A stretch of 64,000 nucleotides of DNA from Deinandra increscens subsp. villosa. Taxonomy: Eukaryota > Streptophyta > Magnoliopsida > Asterales > Asteraceae. The position numbers were made by a program, and so were the translations under genes. Positions 44,385 through 54,894 of this stretch are shown here, piece after piece. The stretch is taken from contig JBCNJP010000006.1 in assembly GCA_039602395.1 (NCBI GenBank), positions 61,254,429-61,318,428 on the forward strand, read 5' to 3'. How positions within the stretch are numbered: position 1 is the first letter of the stretch; every line of letters begins with the position of its first letter. The notes beneath the pieces were generated by a model. The model was not told where the DNA came from. It saw only the letters and a program-made list of their open reading frames with translations, and did no database searches.

Positions 44385-44547
44385 CCGAATAATATCTTTG
44401 GATATTATTGGTTTGTATTTTGTATTAATGTACCAATATTCTCTAGTTTTATGTTGATTAGGTTTCCTTTTATTATCTCTTGTATTGTTATATATGGGGT
44501 GTATTATTCTAATGAAATCAAGCAATTCAGTATTCTGATTGTTCACA
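44379..44547 (+). repeat. 3' LTR of the young Copia
   Basis: Same sequence as the 5' LTR with one added T and one C-to-G change near the end. Confidence 0.93.
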
Positions 44548-44921
44548 AGCATTACATCCCTCACAAAAGGTAGTCAAGTTGACTCCTCTATACGAGAGGT
44601 TAACTTTAGAAGCGATTTTGTCCATCCCTGCACGCCAAGCGAAGGCGTTGACTTTGAACGGAAGCCAATGAGACCAAGGAAAACTGATGGCCGACGAACC
44701 AAGGAGGGAATTCTCAGCCTCCCTACGGACCTTTTTCACCTCGAAATCCATGCGAACACCCTCGTCCCATCCCCAAAAGTCCTGAGCGGCTGAAATTTTG
44801 AAGGAAGCCAAGGATTGTTCACAAGCACTCACCTGATCGAGAGCAAAGGAAGGCAGCGCCTCCTCCCTCCAGGCCCAACGAAAGGGTATGTTCATTTATA
44901 ATCATATCTAATTTCATTATT

Positions 44922-45207
44922 GTCATCCCTATAAAATAAATATTTAATGCAAGTAGAATTTAGTCGAGATTACTTTTACCTTTTAGTTAGAGGTCTATAG
45001 TTCAAATCGTAACATAAAAGGTTTAACTATAATTATAATTTTACCTTTTAGTTAGACTTCTATAATTCAAATCGTAACATAAAAGGTTTAACTGTAATTA
45101 AAGTAGTTTAAAAGTAGTGTGGTTAAATATGATTATAAATGAACATATTAGCTTAACAAACTTAGCATTAAAGTAGTTTAAAAAGTAGTGTGGTTAAATA
45201 TGATTAT
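44922..45207. repeat. Two local tandem duplications
   Basis: A unit of about 60 bases containing ACCTTTTAGTTAGA and AAATCGTAACATAAAAGG occurs twice (about 44980-45101). A second unit of about 70 bases starting TTAAAGTAGTTTAAAA occurs at about 45098 and again at 45168. The second copy is interrupted by the Harbinger element and resumes at 45961. Confidence 0.8.
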
Positions 45208-45210
45208 TAA

Positions 45211-45960
45211 GGGTGGGAGGTATGGTTGCCTAAGACAATCATTTGAAACATAATTATGATCAATCATGAGGTGTCATCAGGAGAGAGAAAATTTATGTAG
45301 AATTGTTGTTTTGGTGGTGGGTATGGTTGCCTAAATCATGTTTTAGGCAAACTTTTTATTCTTTTTTTAAACAAAAACAATTACAAAAAATAAAATAAAA
45401 ACATAAAATTCATTAATTTAAAAATAAAAGTTACAAAGTCCTGAAATAAAATAAAAAAATTACCAAAATATAGCTCAATCAATCGATCATGACTCGCCCT
45501 ACGATTCCGGTAAATAGTCGTCCTTGTATTCGTCTCTCGAGCTTCTTCGTCTAAGACAACGCGATAACAACTCCTCATGAACTCCATCGCATCCTTGTCC
45601 GAACCACTCGAACTACTAGATAAAGTCATAAGTTCGGGTGGGAGTATATATTTTGGGCGAGGACGAACCATGTTTGGGAGAAAAATATAGAGGGTTTTTG
45701 TGGTAATTGAAGAATAAGAGGTATAAAAATAGGAGATATAGTGAGGTTTATATAATATTTGAATTGATAAAAAAAAAAGGTAACGGTCGGATTTTTGACC
45801 GTTCAACGGTCTAAAAAGGTGGGTTGTTTCTCGGCAACTAGTCGCCGAAAAGGGGTGAGATGGACGCCGAAGGAGGGATGCCGAGAGGGGGAGGGGGGGT
45901 ATGGTCGTCGCTGGGATGCCGCAAGGTTGCCGAGGGTATGCCGAGACATACCCCCCACCC
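45211..45960. mobile_element. PIF/Harbinger deletion derivative
   Basis: The ends GGGTGGGAGGTATGGTTGCC and TGCCGAGACATACCCCCCACCC (shown as its two parts GCCGAGACATACC and CCCCACCC) are inverted, and both flanks are TAA. The interior contains the N-terminal part of a Harbinger-type transposase gene on the minus strand, so the 750-base element derives from an autonomous one by deletion. Confidence 0.8.
45420..45671 (-). pseudogene. N-terminal remnant of a Harbinger transposase (ALP1/HARBI1-like)
   Basis: The minus strand from ATG 45671 reads MVRPRPKYILPPELMTLSSS, an acidic/Ser stretch, then EFMRSCYRVVLDEEARETNT and TIYRNRRASHDRLIELYFG. Plant PIF/Harbinger transposases have this arrangement before their catalytic domain: an acidic segment, then a motif like Y-R-(R/D)R...AHDRL...YF. 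After YFG the frame drifts into Phe-rich DNA, and the DDE domain is absent. It cannot be a transposase, though a short peptide could be made. Confidence 0.6.
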
Positions 45961-46036
45961 TAAATGAACATATTAGCTTAACAAACTTAGCAAAATTAAC
46001 AGATTATTTCATTACTTGAATTGTTCTCTATTATGA

Positions 46037-46278
46037 ATAGGTTAGTAACCCGTGTACTATACGGGTTGAAAAATACTAAACTTATTGAGTAAATTAATCA
46101 GATCTACATTAATTTTATCAAAATTATAAAATAAAATTTTAGTTTTGACAAAATTGGTAATTAATCTTAATTAATGATTTACTAAATTGGTAATTAATTG
46201 TGAGCTTGACATGTGACGATGGTGATGTGGATCCTTTATAAATGAGACATGTGACACAAATTTTAATGCTTTATTAGA
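46037..46278 (-). mobile_element. Short Helitron, minus orientation
   Basis: On the minus strand it starts TCTAATAAAGCATTAAAATT after an A and ends with hairpin CCCGTATAGTACACGGG, then TTACTAAC and CTAT followed by T. The last base departs from CTRR. Length is 242 bases and it belongs to the same family as the other four Helitrons. Confidence 0.65.
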
Positions 46279-47880
46279 TTATAAGATTTTCAAACAATAT
46301 TTTTCGGTTACTTATGCTAGTACTTTTATTTAATGATATGGAGAGTCTGTGAGTTGCTATGGTCATATATACTTTTATATAAAAACATCGTGTGCATATA
46401 ATCACAAAGCGTTGAATACGTAGTTAGAGATAAGAGAGAATATAGTTAGATTAAAATGAAGTCGTATTAAGTAACATTATAAGCGGCACAAATTTGTAAA
46501 ACGAAAATCACACATCCATCATGGCTGCTAATGAAAATTGTCTCGTCAATACGCATATTATCATGAATTTTTACAATAATAATCATCACATTCATTTACC
46601 CCATCAAAATTTACAACTCAATTTACAATTCAGTATACAACAAGCTGGATACCCCCGCGCGTTGCTGCGAGGGGCTTGTTCTTAAAAATGTAAAATTGCT
46701 TCTACCATCACAACAACATTAAACTAACATCCCTGCATTATTAAAGTAGTAAAATGAACCATGACAGCAGCATCAAACGAAAGCAAAAGAAAACCAACTT
46801 ACAAACACCACAATTACAAACTACATAAACAACTATGAAACTTAAAGAAAAATACAATACAATAGGACCACTTTCTATAGAATTACTAAAACAACAATCA
46901 AATTCTATAGAATGATTACAACAACATTTATATAAGATGAAACAAATATTAAGAAAACACATATTAGGAAAACACATCTTAACTAACTTCTTTAACGTCA
47001 TTAAGAAAAACTAATTTCTTTAACAACACAAAGTCAAAAAAACCATGATATGATCGTTGTAGGTGCTGTGAACCCATCTTAGGTGTTTTGAAGAACTTTA
47101 AGTCTCAGATTTGTCAACGAACTATAGAGTCTCCAGGAATGCCCATGGCTGCAATAACATACATGTCTTTTTGCCTCGCCAAGATGCAATCCGGCATCTC
47201 TAAATTCATCTATTTGACATGTAATCATCATCGACATTCCATCTGCATAATCAGATTACCGTATCCAAGCATCTAGAAGCAACATTTCAAACAGAAACAA
47301 TGTAATCATCATCGACATTCTACCAGCATAATCAGATTACTGTATCCAAGCATCAAGAAGCAACAACTCAAACAGAAGCAATAACCCAAGGCCAGACACC
47401 AATCCAAAACACATATAAGTTGGGCCAGACACATACACATGTATAAACTTGATCGGTAGCCAGAATATTTGTCTAAACTCCATTAGACAGATCGTTGTAC
47501 AGTAACTCAGCACACAAACAAAGCAATTGAAAATGTTATATTTAAATAAATATCAATACAATCTCGGAGGCTCAGATCTGATTGACGGTTGCGTTGTAAA
47601 CGCCTTCCAGTCACTAGACAAACATCATAGCCACATATACAACGAAATCCTAACCAATAAGTCTCAGAAAGTTATAGCAGGCTTGCTACACAAATGCACA
47701 ACGAAACCAAATAATCGCCATCAAGAAACATTAACTATGCCATTAACCTTCGATCATCACTGTCTAAGGCTTTGATGTAGTGGCTGACATAAATCCAGCC
47801 AGCGGATGTGCCAAAGCAACATGCCGCAGCCATAAACAAAATGACAGACAAAATACACAATCATCGCCTCTAAGGCTCAT
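46279..47880. other. Unassigned repeat-rich DNA with a possible Helitron terminus
   Basis: At 46634-46670 a GC-rich hairpin (arms near CCCCGCGCG and GCGAGGGG) resembles a Helitron 3' end in minus orientation. An ATCATCATCGACATTC-containing segment occurs twice (about 47222 and 47305) with CAGATTACNGTATCCAAGCA and AGAAGCAAC after each. No gene is supported. Confidence 0.35.
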
Positions 47881-47883
47881 CGG

Positions 47884-48240
47884 AAACTTCATCATCACCG
47901 CCGTAAGGCCTCGATGAAGTGGCGTACTCAGAATCAGCCGACATCATTCATCATCGCCGTCGTAAGGCTCCTACGAAGCAGCGTACGCAGATTCAGCCGG
48001 CGACTGTGCACTAAGCACCACGTCGCAACCGAAACCATCAGACTGGAGAAGAAATAAAGATGAACAGAAACAAACGCATCATCACCGCTGTAAGGCCCCG
48101 GTGAAGTGACGTACGAAGAATCAGGCGACAACCTTCATCATCACCGCCGTAGGCTCCGACGAAGTGGTCCGGCGGCTGCGCCTAAGCACCACGCTGTAGC
48201 TAAAACGATCGGATCGAAGAAGAAATCAAGATGAACAGAA
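47884..48240. repeat. Degenerate tandem repeat, about 185-base period
   Basis: CATCATCACCGCCGTAAGGC and close variants, each followed by a GATGAAGTGGCGTAC-like segment, occur four times (about 47890, 47950, 48075, 48135). CTAAGCACCACG and GAAGAAAT(A/C)AAGATGAACAG recur once per two copies, giving a higher-order period near 185 bases. Confidence 0.65.
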
Positions 48241-48342
48241 GCAAGGAAGTAATCGACGGCTTCATATGAGAGAGAGAGGGATCACCGACGGTACATATGA
48301 GAGAAAGAGGGATCACCAATTTAAGCCCTAAAACTAAAAATG

Positions 48343-48426
48343 GACTGGGCCACACACCAACCCAAAACACATATAAGCTGGGCCAGACACCAACCCCAAA
48401 ACACATATAAACTGGGTCAGACACTG
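48343..48426. repeat. Tandem repeat running into the assembly gap
   Basis: Copies of about 34 bases containing AAAACACATATAAGCTGGG and CCAGACAC run to the first N at 48427. Single diverged copies lie near 47407. Confidence 0.7.
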
Positions 48427-48926
48427 NNNNNNNNNNNNNNNNNNNNNNNNNNNNNNNNNNNNNNNNNNNNNNNNNNNNNNNNNNNNNNNNNNNNNNNNNN
48501 NNNNNNNNNNNNNNNNNNNNNNNNNNNNNNNNNNNNNNNNNNNNNNNNNNNNNNNNNNNNNNNNNNNNNNNNNNNNNNNNNNNNNNNNNNNNNNNNNNNN
48601 NNNNNNNNNNNNNNNNNNNNNNNNNNNNNNNNNNNNNNNNNNNNNNNNNNNNNNNNNNNNNNNNNNNNNNNNNNNNNNNNNNNNNNNNNNNNNNNNNNNN
48701 NNNNNNNNNNNNNNNNNNNNNNNNNNNNNNNNNNNNNNNNNNNNNNNNNNNNNNNNNNNNNNNNNNNNNNNNNNNNNNNNNNNNNNNNNNNNNNNNNNNN
48801 NNNNNNNNNNNNNNNNNNNNNNNNNNNNNNNNNNNNNNNNNNNNNNNNNNNNNNNNNNNNNNNNNNNNNNNNNNNNNNNNNNNNNNNNNNNNNNNNNNNN
48901 NNNNNNNNNNNNNNNNNNNNNNNNNN
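48427..48926. other. Assembly gap (500 N)
   Basis: Exactly 500 Ns, preceded by a tandem repeat that probably caused the break. Confidence 0.99.
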
Positions 48927-49060
48927 TGTATTGGTTGAATGTAAGACTGATGTACAACTTTCCCCATAGGGACGTGCCAATCTCTGTCATCTCAGGAGCG
49001 GGGATAATTGGTTGGGTGGTGTAATACCACCGTCAGTGATCTGAAATCACCGTTAAAAAA
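48927..49060 (+). mobile_element. Possible 3' end of a SINE cut by the gap
   Basis: The block ends in CACCGTTAAAAAAAA, like the GCCGTTAAAAAAAAA end of the SINE at 49421. The head is lost in the gap. Confidence 0.35.
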
Positions 49061-49420
49061 AATATATATTTGCATTAAATTAAAAACTATATATCAAACG
49101 TCTATGTATAAATGTTAAAGTCTTCTCAAATTTTTTGATTCCTCATCTTCTAGCCGATTTATAAATGTCTTCACACATTCCCATTGTATCCTACATACCT
49201 ACCGCGAACGAAAAGATAAGGCTGAGCAGAAGTTCAGTGAAAGAATAAAAAAAAGTAACATACATCCATTCATTTAACAACATATCGACTTACCAATTTG
49301 CATGTATCCAAAAATAGTCTCCATATTCAGATTAAAAGGTTTTTAGAAATAAAATAACATACTTGAGAGTTGCGTATTACACAACTTACAGATTAACACA
49401 TTAACAGAATACCATACATA

Positions 49421-49760
49421 CCAATGACATCTAGTGGAGTTGGTTGAGGCTTTGGCTTATGTTCCTAGAGACTCAAGTTCTATCCTCACTAATGACATTA
49501 TTTGTCCATTGGTATGGAGGCCAATGATAGGAGATCCGGGGAGACCCGGATTCGATCCTTGAGGCGACCGGGTTTTACCGTTAATTCGCCGTCGTGCCTA
49601 CGGGCGGGCGGGTTAGCGGGTTTTACCCTGGAACTGGAGTCACATGGACGCTTAAGGGCTCTGTACGGCTGGGTTGGGCCAGCTGGCGGTGGCCTTTAGC
49701 CATTGGGTCACCCCGTACGAAGTACCTGGGTTTATTCTATTCGTTGGCCGTTAAAAAAAA
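49421..49760 (+). mobile_element. SINE, tRNA-related
   Basis: A 17-base direct repeat ACAGAATACCATACATA (49404-49420, 49761-49777) flanks a 340-base unit that ends in nine or more As. The head has TCTAGTGGAGTTGG (box A-like) and CAAGTTCTATCC (box B-like). The body is GC-richer than its flanks and non-coding; the ORFs across it are coincidental. Confidence 0.85.
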
Positions 49761-49948
49761 ACAGAATACCATACATAGTTACAATCTATTATCATGCAAA
49801 AAGTAACATGGTTGCGAATATGTGGTGCAGTATTCTTTTAGAGTCGACAAAACGTGAACCCAGAGTTAGTGACTATTGTCTACGAAGTTAAGCCATTCAA
49901 GAGTTAGATCGAAAGATCATTGCATGATGAACATGTACATCAAATTAA

Positions 49949-51735
49949 TGATATCCTAACACAAAGTGTCCAAAATCTTTTCAAAGAATACTAATACATG
50001 ATCATGAGTTTTTCATTTCATCAATGTTACACTCCGTTGTTGACATGTGTGCGCTGTTTATAAAATATAACGTTAACGGGTCGTCAAACACCACTTTTTT
50101 GTGCAAGTTTAAAATTTATAATACATGATAACTAGACGATCACCATACACCACACGTTCGGGCAAGTGTATCCATCATAGGTATAGTATAGTGGGGGTAA
50201 GATACCGAGATTGTCCAAGGATACAAGATCTTTGTACTCAAAATCTTCGTAAACGTCTAACCAGATCTATAAGTTGGGAAAATGGTTTTTTAAAGAAGAA
50301 TACAAATAAGATAAAAGGAAAATAAAGTGAAGATAGTAAACTCTCACGCAAAAATAACATCACTTTGGATGACTCGCTAATGGTAAAATTTGTAATAATA
50401 TTGTACATAACCCCTCCCTTAAGATTGATCTTTCGCAAATATAGTGTGTTATCAATGTTGTTTAGTCGCAGGACCATGACCATCTTAGCCAAACTTTGTC
50501 AGTACGGTCGGATTTACCGGTTTGCTGTATTGAATAAAAATATATTAAAAGGAGTAATAGTCTGTTTCTACCTACATACCGCTCTTGCGAAGTACTCATT
50601 TAGTCGTTACCAAAACAAAGTCCACAAACATAGCGCTCTCTTGATGTATGAAGTGGCAAAATATTACCAACCCAAATATCTTTATGTTGCTCTCGATACG
50701 TATCCCATGTTTGTTTACATAGACATAACCACACGAATGCATCACTTTCCATGAGGTGTGATTCGTTGTCAAAACAATTCCTCATCCCCTAACCGGTTAT
50801 CACCTACTGATTATTATGGTCATGTTGCTAACCCCCCAAAAGTTTGTTTCCCCCAAGTGAGTGTAAAGTTTAGCCAATCATGACTTTAAATATTTGCTTA
50901 AACAAAGAAGAGAAGTTCGTAGACAAACATAGACTAATTTGATTAAGTTGAATTCTTATAAACTTGAAATAAATGACCAAATCTTCAAAGGGAAGTGGCT
51001 CAAAAACAAAAATTAGAGAGAAGATGAAAGAACTGAGCAAGATGAAATGAAGGAGAATTAGGGCTTTTATAGGCAAAATTCGAGACTAGACACGACTCGT
51101 GCTTGTTTTGGCACGACCCGTGCTTGTCCGTGGTGTCGAAAAGCGAATGTCAACGGGCGATTTTGTCTTGTTTTCAAGTGAGACACGGCATGTGCTTTTC
51201 AGGGGTGTCAGAATCGAATGTTAACAAAGCTCTTTGTCATTTTCTAGGGGAGGCACGACCCGTGCTTTTTGAGGCACGGCTCGTGCTTCTTTCAAAACCT
51301 CATAATTGGCTTCTTCTCATCGAGATACTTAAATTCATATATATAGGCCGGATAACTAATTTTCTAGCCCGAGATATGCTTCCGTGAAGTTTTAGGCGTT
51401 TTCCAGCTGAATTGTTGTCTTCCAGCTATTGTGCTCCGGGGTGTGGTTATGTTTGGGGGTCATCACTTTGTCTTGACTCGAGAGAGATGCATGAGGTCAT
51501 TTTGTCTTTATTGGTGTGTGGCATGGGTCGTGTCAGCTGGGCATGACCGGTGTTTAGTCTCAAAATGTAGGTTTTCATCATTTTTCTTCGTTTGCTTTCA
51601 TTTTGCATTTTGACCCTCGATTTCCTGAAAATCAAATATGAAACAATGTTATACTGTTTTATAAATAATATATCATAAAACGAATCGAAAGTGAGGAATA
51701 TTTTATATAAAACATGTATACTTTTACGCATATCA
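49949..51735 (-). repeat. LTR of an element related to that at 8991-13656
   Basis: The unit is bounded by TGATAT/ATATCA and is 1,787 bases, near the 1,819 bases of the other LTR. It shares the GCAAGTGTA-then-CCGAGATTG-like processing region (50160-50230, compare 11945-11995) and the TCCCAACACTTGAAC...GTCCTCAAGCAAAA polypurine-side sequence beyond its edge (51739-51775, compare 9490-9525). It is diverged and carries GCACGACCCGTGC-type palindromes at 51080-51300. Confidence 0.55.
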
Positions 51736-52150
51736 TATATCCCAACACTTGAACTTTTGTTTGTCCTCAAGCAAAACTCTAAATGTGGTCCGGCATTCCC
51801 CAAAGAGCGGGCAGACTCCGAGTTTTCTCAAAGCCTTCCAACTTTTTATTTCCATTGATTTTATTTTATTTTTCTTTAATATATTTACAAGTACGACAAG
51901 CCTACTAAAAAGTTTAGATTTATACAACCTCACACACCTCACAATTGGTCACTTGACACTCGGGTTACTATAAGTATGATTTTTGAGTGAAGGCCCGTGC
52001 CAAAGTGAAAACAATTAGCAAATAACGTAGGCTTGACAAGAAATCAAACCTCCACGATCTCACTGGAATTCACATAATTATCAAGAGGGATTTAAAAAGG
52101 TTGTAGGGTAGACTTGGAGTTAGGGTTTGGATGTTTTGTATAAAGGTGGC
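51736..52150 (-). mobile_element. Internal fragment next to the diverged LTR
   Basis: Sequence after the LTR edge looks like the 3' interior of the same element type, including a polypurine tract on the minus strand. No ORF is supported, and the rest of the element is missing. Confidence 0.4.
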
Positions 52151-52261
52151 AAAACGTGCAAAAACGTTGGTCTTTTTATAAATTTTTATTTTTGCGACTT
52201 TGAAATAAGAATCATATTCTAAGAGCTTTTTAACTTTGCTCTTTTTATTTATTCTACAAAG

Positions 52262-52263
<2 letters not shown>

Positions 52264-52311
<48 letters not shown>
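52264..52311. repeat. (TA)n microsatellite
   Basis: Uninterrupted TA repeat of about 48 bases. Confidence 0.95.
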
Positions 52312-52314
<3 letters not shown>

Positions 52315-52387
52315 TGACAGACTTCCATATTGGAAGTAAATGCTAAATTACTATAAGAAAAGTCATTTCTTGAGTATTTTAATAAAA

Positions 52388-53064
52388 GAGTTAATTGTCA
52401 TTTTCGTCCATGAGGTTTATAAGTTTTAGCCATTTCTGTATTAATTTTTTTTCATCTTAACTTCCCTCACGTTTGTATTTTCTGCCATTTTCATCCATAT
52501 CACTAACTGTTGTTAAAAACTAACTAGAAATCAGGGGTATTTTCGTAAAATCATATTATCTATTTATTTTTTTCTTATATATGACTTTTATTCCAAAAAT
52601 AAAAAAAAATATCGCAAAGACGTTTAGTGTTAGAAACATGAATACTATGAACGAGATTAATTTGTGTAATGTATGGAATTGAAATCATATGGTTGAATTT
52701 TTTCTTTTGAACGACTTTATTCTTAAAAACCAAAAGTTTTAAAGTGTCATAAACATGGTTATGCTTTTTAACGGGTCAAAAACTCAGTTTTAATGTGTCA
52801 ATTTTAACGGGTCAAAAACTCAGTTTTAACGTCTTTGTGATCTTTTTTGTTCTTGGAATAAAAGTCGTTCAAAAGAAAAAAAAATAAATAGATAATACGG
52901 ATTTACGAAAATACTTCTGGTTTCCAGTTAGTTTTTAACAGCAGTTAGTGATATGGACGAAAATGGCAGATAATATAAACATGAGGGAAGCTGAGGAGAA
53001 AAAAAAATTTATACTGAAATGGCTAAAACTTATAAAACTCAGGGACGAAAATGACAATTAACTC
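52388..53064. mobile_element. MULE-type foldback element
   Basis: Long inverted arms (about 250-300 bases) start GAGTTAATTGTCATTTTCGT and meet near 52700. The flanks TTAATAAAA (52379-52387) and TTTATAAAA (53065-53073) match at eight of nine positions, fitting the nine-base Mutator target duplication. It is non-coding. Confidence 0.75.
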
Positions 53065-53704
53065 TTTATAAAAAGATGACATTTTGCAAAAAGCGGTTTA
53101 AGAATTAAAAATAAATAAAAAAAACTTTTGGCTGAGGGGGTAACTTGCAATAATTATTGCATGTAATTGAATAAAAATAGATATTAGGTTCAAAGTGGTT
53201 AACTAAGAAAAAGTTTCAGGGTTGGGAACATAAAATAGGTTAAGGAAAAACATAATGGGGGTGTGAAATCCTAGTTGACTCTATTACGCGTTTCTAGTTT
53301 TATCAATTTTGGCATAAATTAACTTTGCAAGTTCTGCATTTGTTGTATCACTTAGCTTTACATAGTGTTTCAACAAGAGAAAGAGCATATGCTAGTATAT
53401 GTACATGATGTTAGGCTCAAACTCTCACTGAAAACGTGGGAAAATGGTTAAATGCGATTTTATATAAAAATAAACTTATTTTCTACTTGTCAAAATTAGA
53501 AATATTTCATTTTTGTTTTGAAATATTATCAATGGATTTTTAGTTGTCGTACTTAGAGAGGTAATCGTTATTTACAAGGTTTTGAAACAAACAACGGATT
53601 TTATTAAAATAATTTTGAATTTTTGAAAAATTTTGGGGTTATACATGGATTATTTTTCCGAACGAGTTTTGTGTAATTCGGCTTGAATGGTGGACGAATT
53701 TGTG
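53065..53704. other. Unassigned intergenic DNA
   Basis: AT-rich with no gene. The last 100 bases could be highly diverged plastid ccsA sequence, but I cannot show it. Confidence 0.4.
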
Positions 53705-53728
53705 ATAGCTACTTTTTTTTATGTCTAA

Positions 53729-54012
53729 GAGCACTCACGAGAGGTTCCAAAAAAAATATGTGAGTGTAAATCTGTAAAATTTGAGGTTTGGTTGTGAGTA
53801 GAGGAGAGAGAGAAAGTTTAGCAAATCTGCATATTTGATAAAAAAAAACTGGTGATATGCTAAAATTTGGGGATTGAAAGAGAGAAAAGGTAATGATAAA
53901 TGTATAAAAAGTATTATTTAATTATGGATGTGAGTGAAAGAGTGAGAAAACGTAATAATAAAAGTATAAATTATAGATCGAGATGAAGATGGAAAATCTG
54001 TTGTGAATGCTC
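53729..54012. mobile_element. Tourist-like MITE inside the ccsA fragment
   Basis: Inverted ends GAGCACTCAC and GTGAATGCTC are flanked by TAA on both sides (53726-53728, 54013-54015). The flanking ccsA reading (IATFF...[12 protein letters not shown]) is continuous when the element and one TAA are removed. It is related to the MITE in TBL intron 3. Confidence 0.85.
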
Positions 54013-54580
54013 TAACAGTATTATTAACCACTTGTTGGATTTATTCAGGTCATTTCTCACTAAGTGATTTATATGAATCATTCATTTTTCTTTCATGGAG
54101 TTTTTCCCTTATTCATATAGTGCCTTATTTCAAAAAAAGAAAAAAAATATTTTACCACAATAACTACCTCGAGTACTATTTTTAGCCAAGACTTTGCTAC
54201 TTCGGGTCTTTTAAATGAAGTACACAAACCCACAATATTAGTACCTGCTCTACAATCGGAGTGATTAATTAATAATGCACATGAGTATGATGATATTGAT
54301 CTATGTGGCTCTTCTTTTCGGATCATTATTATCAGTAGCACTTCTAGTCATTACATTTATTTTTTATAGTTTTAAAAGTACTAATTTATTAAAATTAAAT
54401 GAGTCATTTTCATTTGGTGAAATCCAATACAAGAGTGAAAGAACAATATATTTTTCAAAAAACTTTATTTTTTCTGATAAGAATTATTACAAGGCCCATT
54501 TAATCAACAACTGGATTATTGGAGTTATCGTGTGATTAGCCTAGGATTTATCTTTTTAACCATATGTATTCTTTTAGGAG

Positions 54581-54804
54581 CAGGGGCGAATCTTTGTTAA
54601 CCCCAGCAGTGACCTCGGTCACTGCTGGTTTTTTGTCTAAAGGTACCGAGTATACGTGTTTTACGAAGAAAATTTTTATATATACGCGTTTTATGAAGAA
54701 AATTTGTATATATATCGTGTCGGTCACCACTAATTTTTTTTTATATATTGATTCGGTCACCACAAATTTTCGGTCACCCACGAAAAAAAATTCAAGATCC
54801 GCCA
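54581..54804. mobile_element. hAT-type MITE inside the ccsA fragment
   Basis: Ends CAGGGGCGAATCTTTG and CAAGATCCGCC are inverted. Flanks TTTAGGAG (54573-54580) and ATTAGGAG (54805-54812) match at seven of eight positions. The duplicate ccsA copy has the unbroken site TCTTTTAGGAGTAGTATGG near 55341-55359. Confidence 0.85.
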
Positions 54805-54894
54805 ATTAGGAGTAGTATGGACTAACGAAGCATGGAGATCATATTGGAGTTGGGATCTAAAGGAAACTTAGGCCTTTATTACTTGGATCGTATT

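Larger units (their letters stand above)
39814..44547 (+). mobile_element. Young full-length Ty1/Copia retrotransposon
   Basis: Identical five-base target duplications AGCAT (39809-39813, 44548-44552) flank LTRs of 168 and 169 bases that differ by one substitution and one indel. The initiator-tRNA-type primer site follows the 5' LTR, and a polypurine tract GCGGGGGAC precedes the 3' LTR. All pol domains are present. It is nested in an L1-type LINE. Confidence 0.95.
39394..44905 (-). mobile_element. 5'-truncated L1-type LINE, split by a Copia insertion
   Basis: A 16-base direct repeat ATCTAATTTCATTATT (39378-39393 and 44906-44921) flanks the LINE. Removing the Copia element and one copy of its target duplication leaves 773 bases on the minus strand. 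The 5' part (44905-44553) encodes SHWLPFKVNAFAWRAGMDKIASKVNL-YRGV and CEGCNA of the zf-RVT domain. The 3' part (39808-39440) encodes the end, KPIWEAVLLWCK...LHCIFITTLWIIWKTRNERHFNN. A T-rich stretch at 39394-39402 is the inverted poly(A) tail. Confidence 0.85.
53705..54890 (+). pseudogene. ccsA: Plastid ccsA fragment, copy 1 (nuclear)
   Basis: The plus strand encodes (M)IATFF up to the MITE at 53729. After it follow [37 protein letters not shown], and past frameshifts [31 protein letters not shown] DNA and [12 protein letters not shown]. The intact plastid protein is a membrane factor for attaching haem to c-type cytochromes. The WSWD haem-handling segment is recognisable near 54840. Two insertions (53729-54012, 54581-54804) and several stops disable it. 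Confidence 0.88.

Noticed and set aside
49502..49891. Overlapping short ORFs near the SINE
   Set aside because: They lie across a SINE and its flank; composition comes from the GC-rich SINE body.
54548..54809. Mirror-image ORFs on both strands
   Set aside because: They read the hAT-type MITE, whose inverted structure opens both strands.
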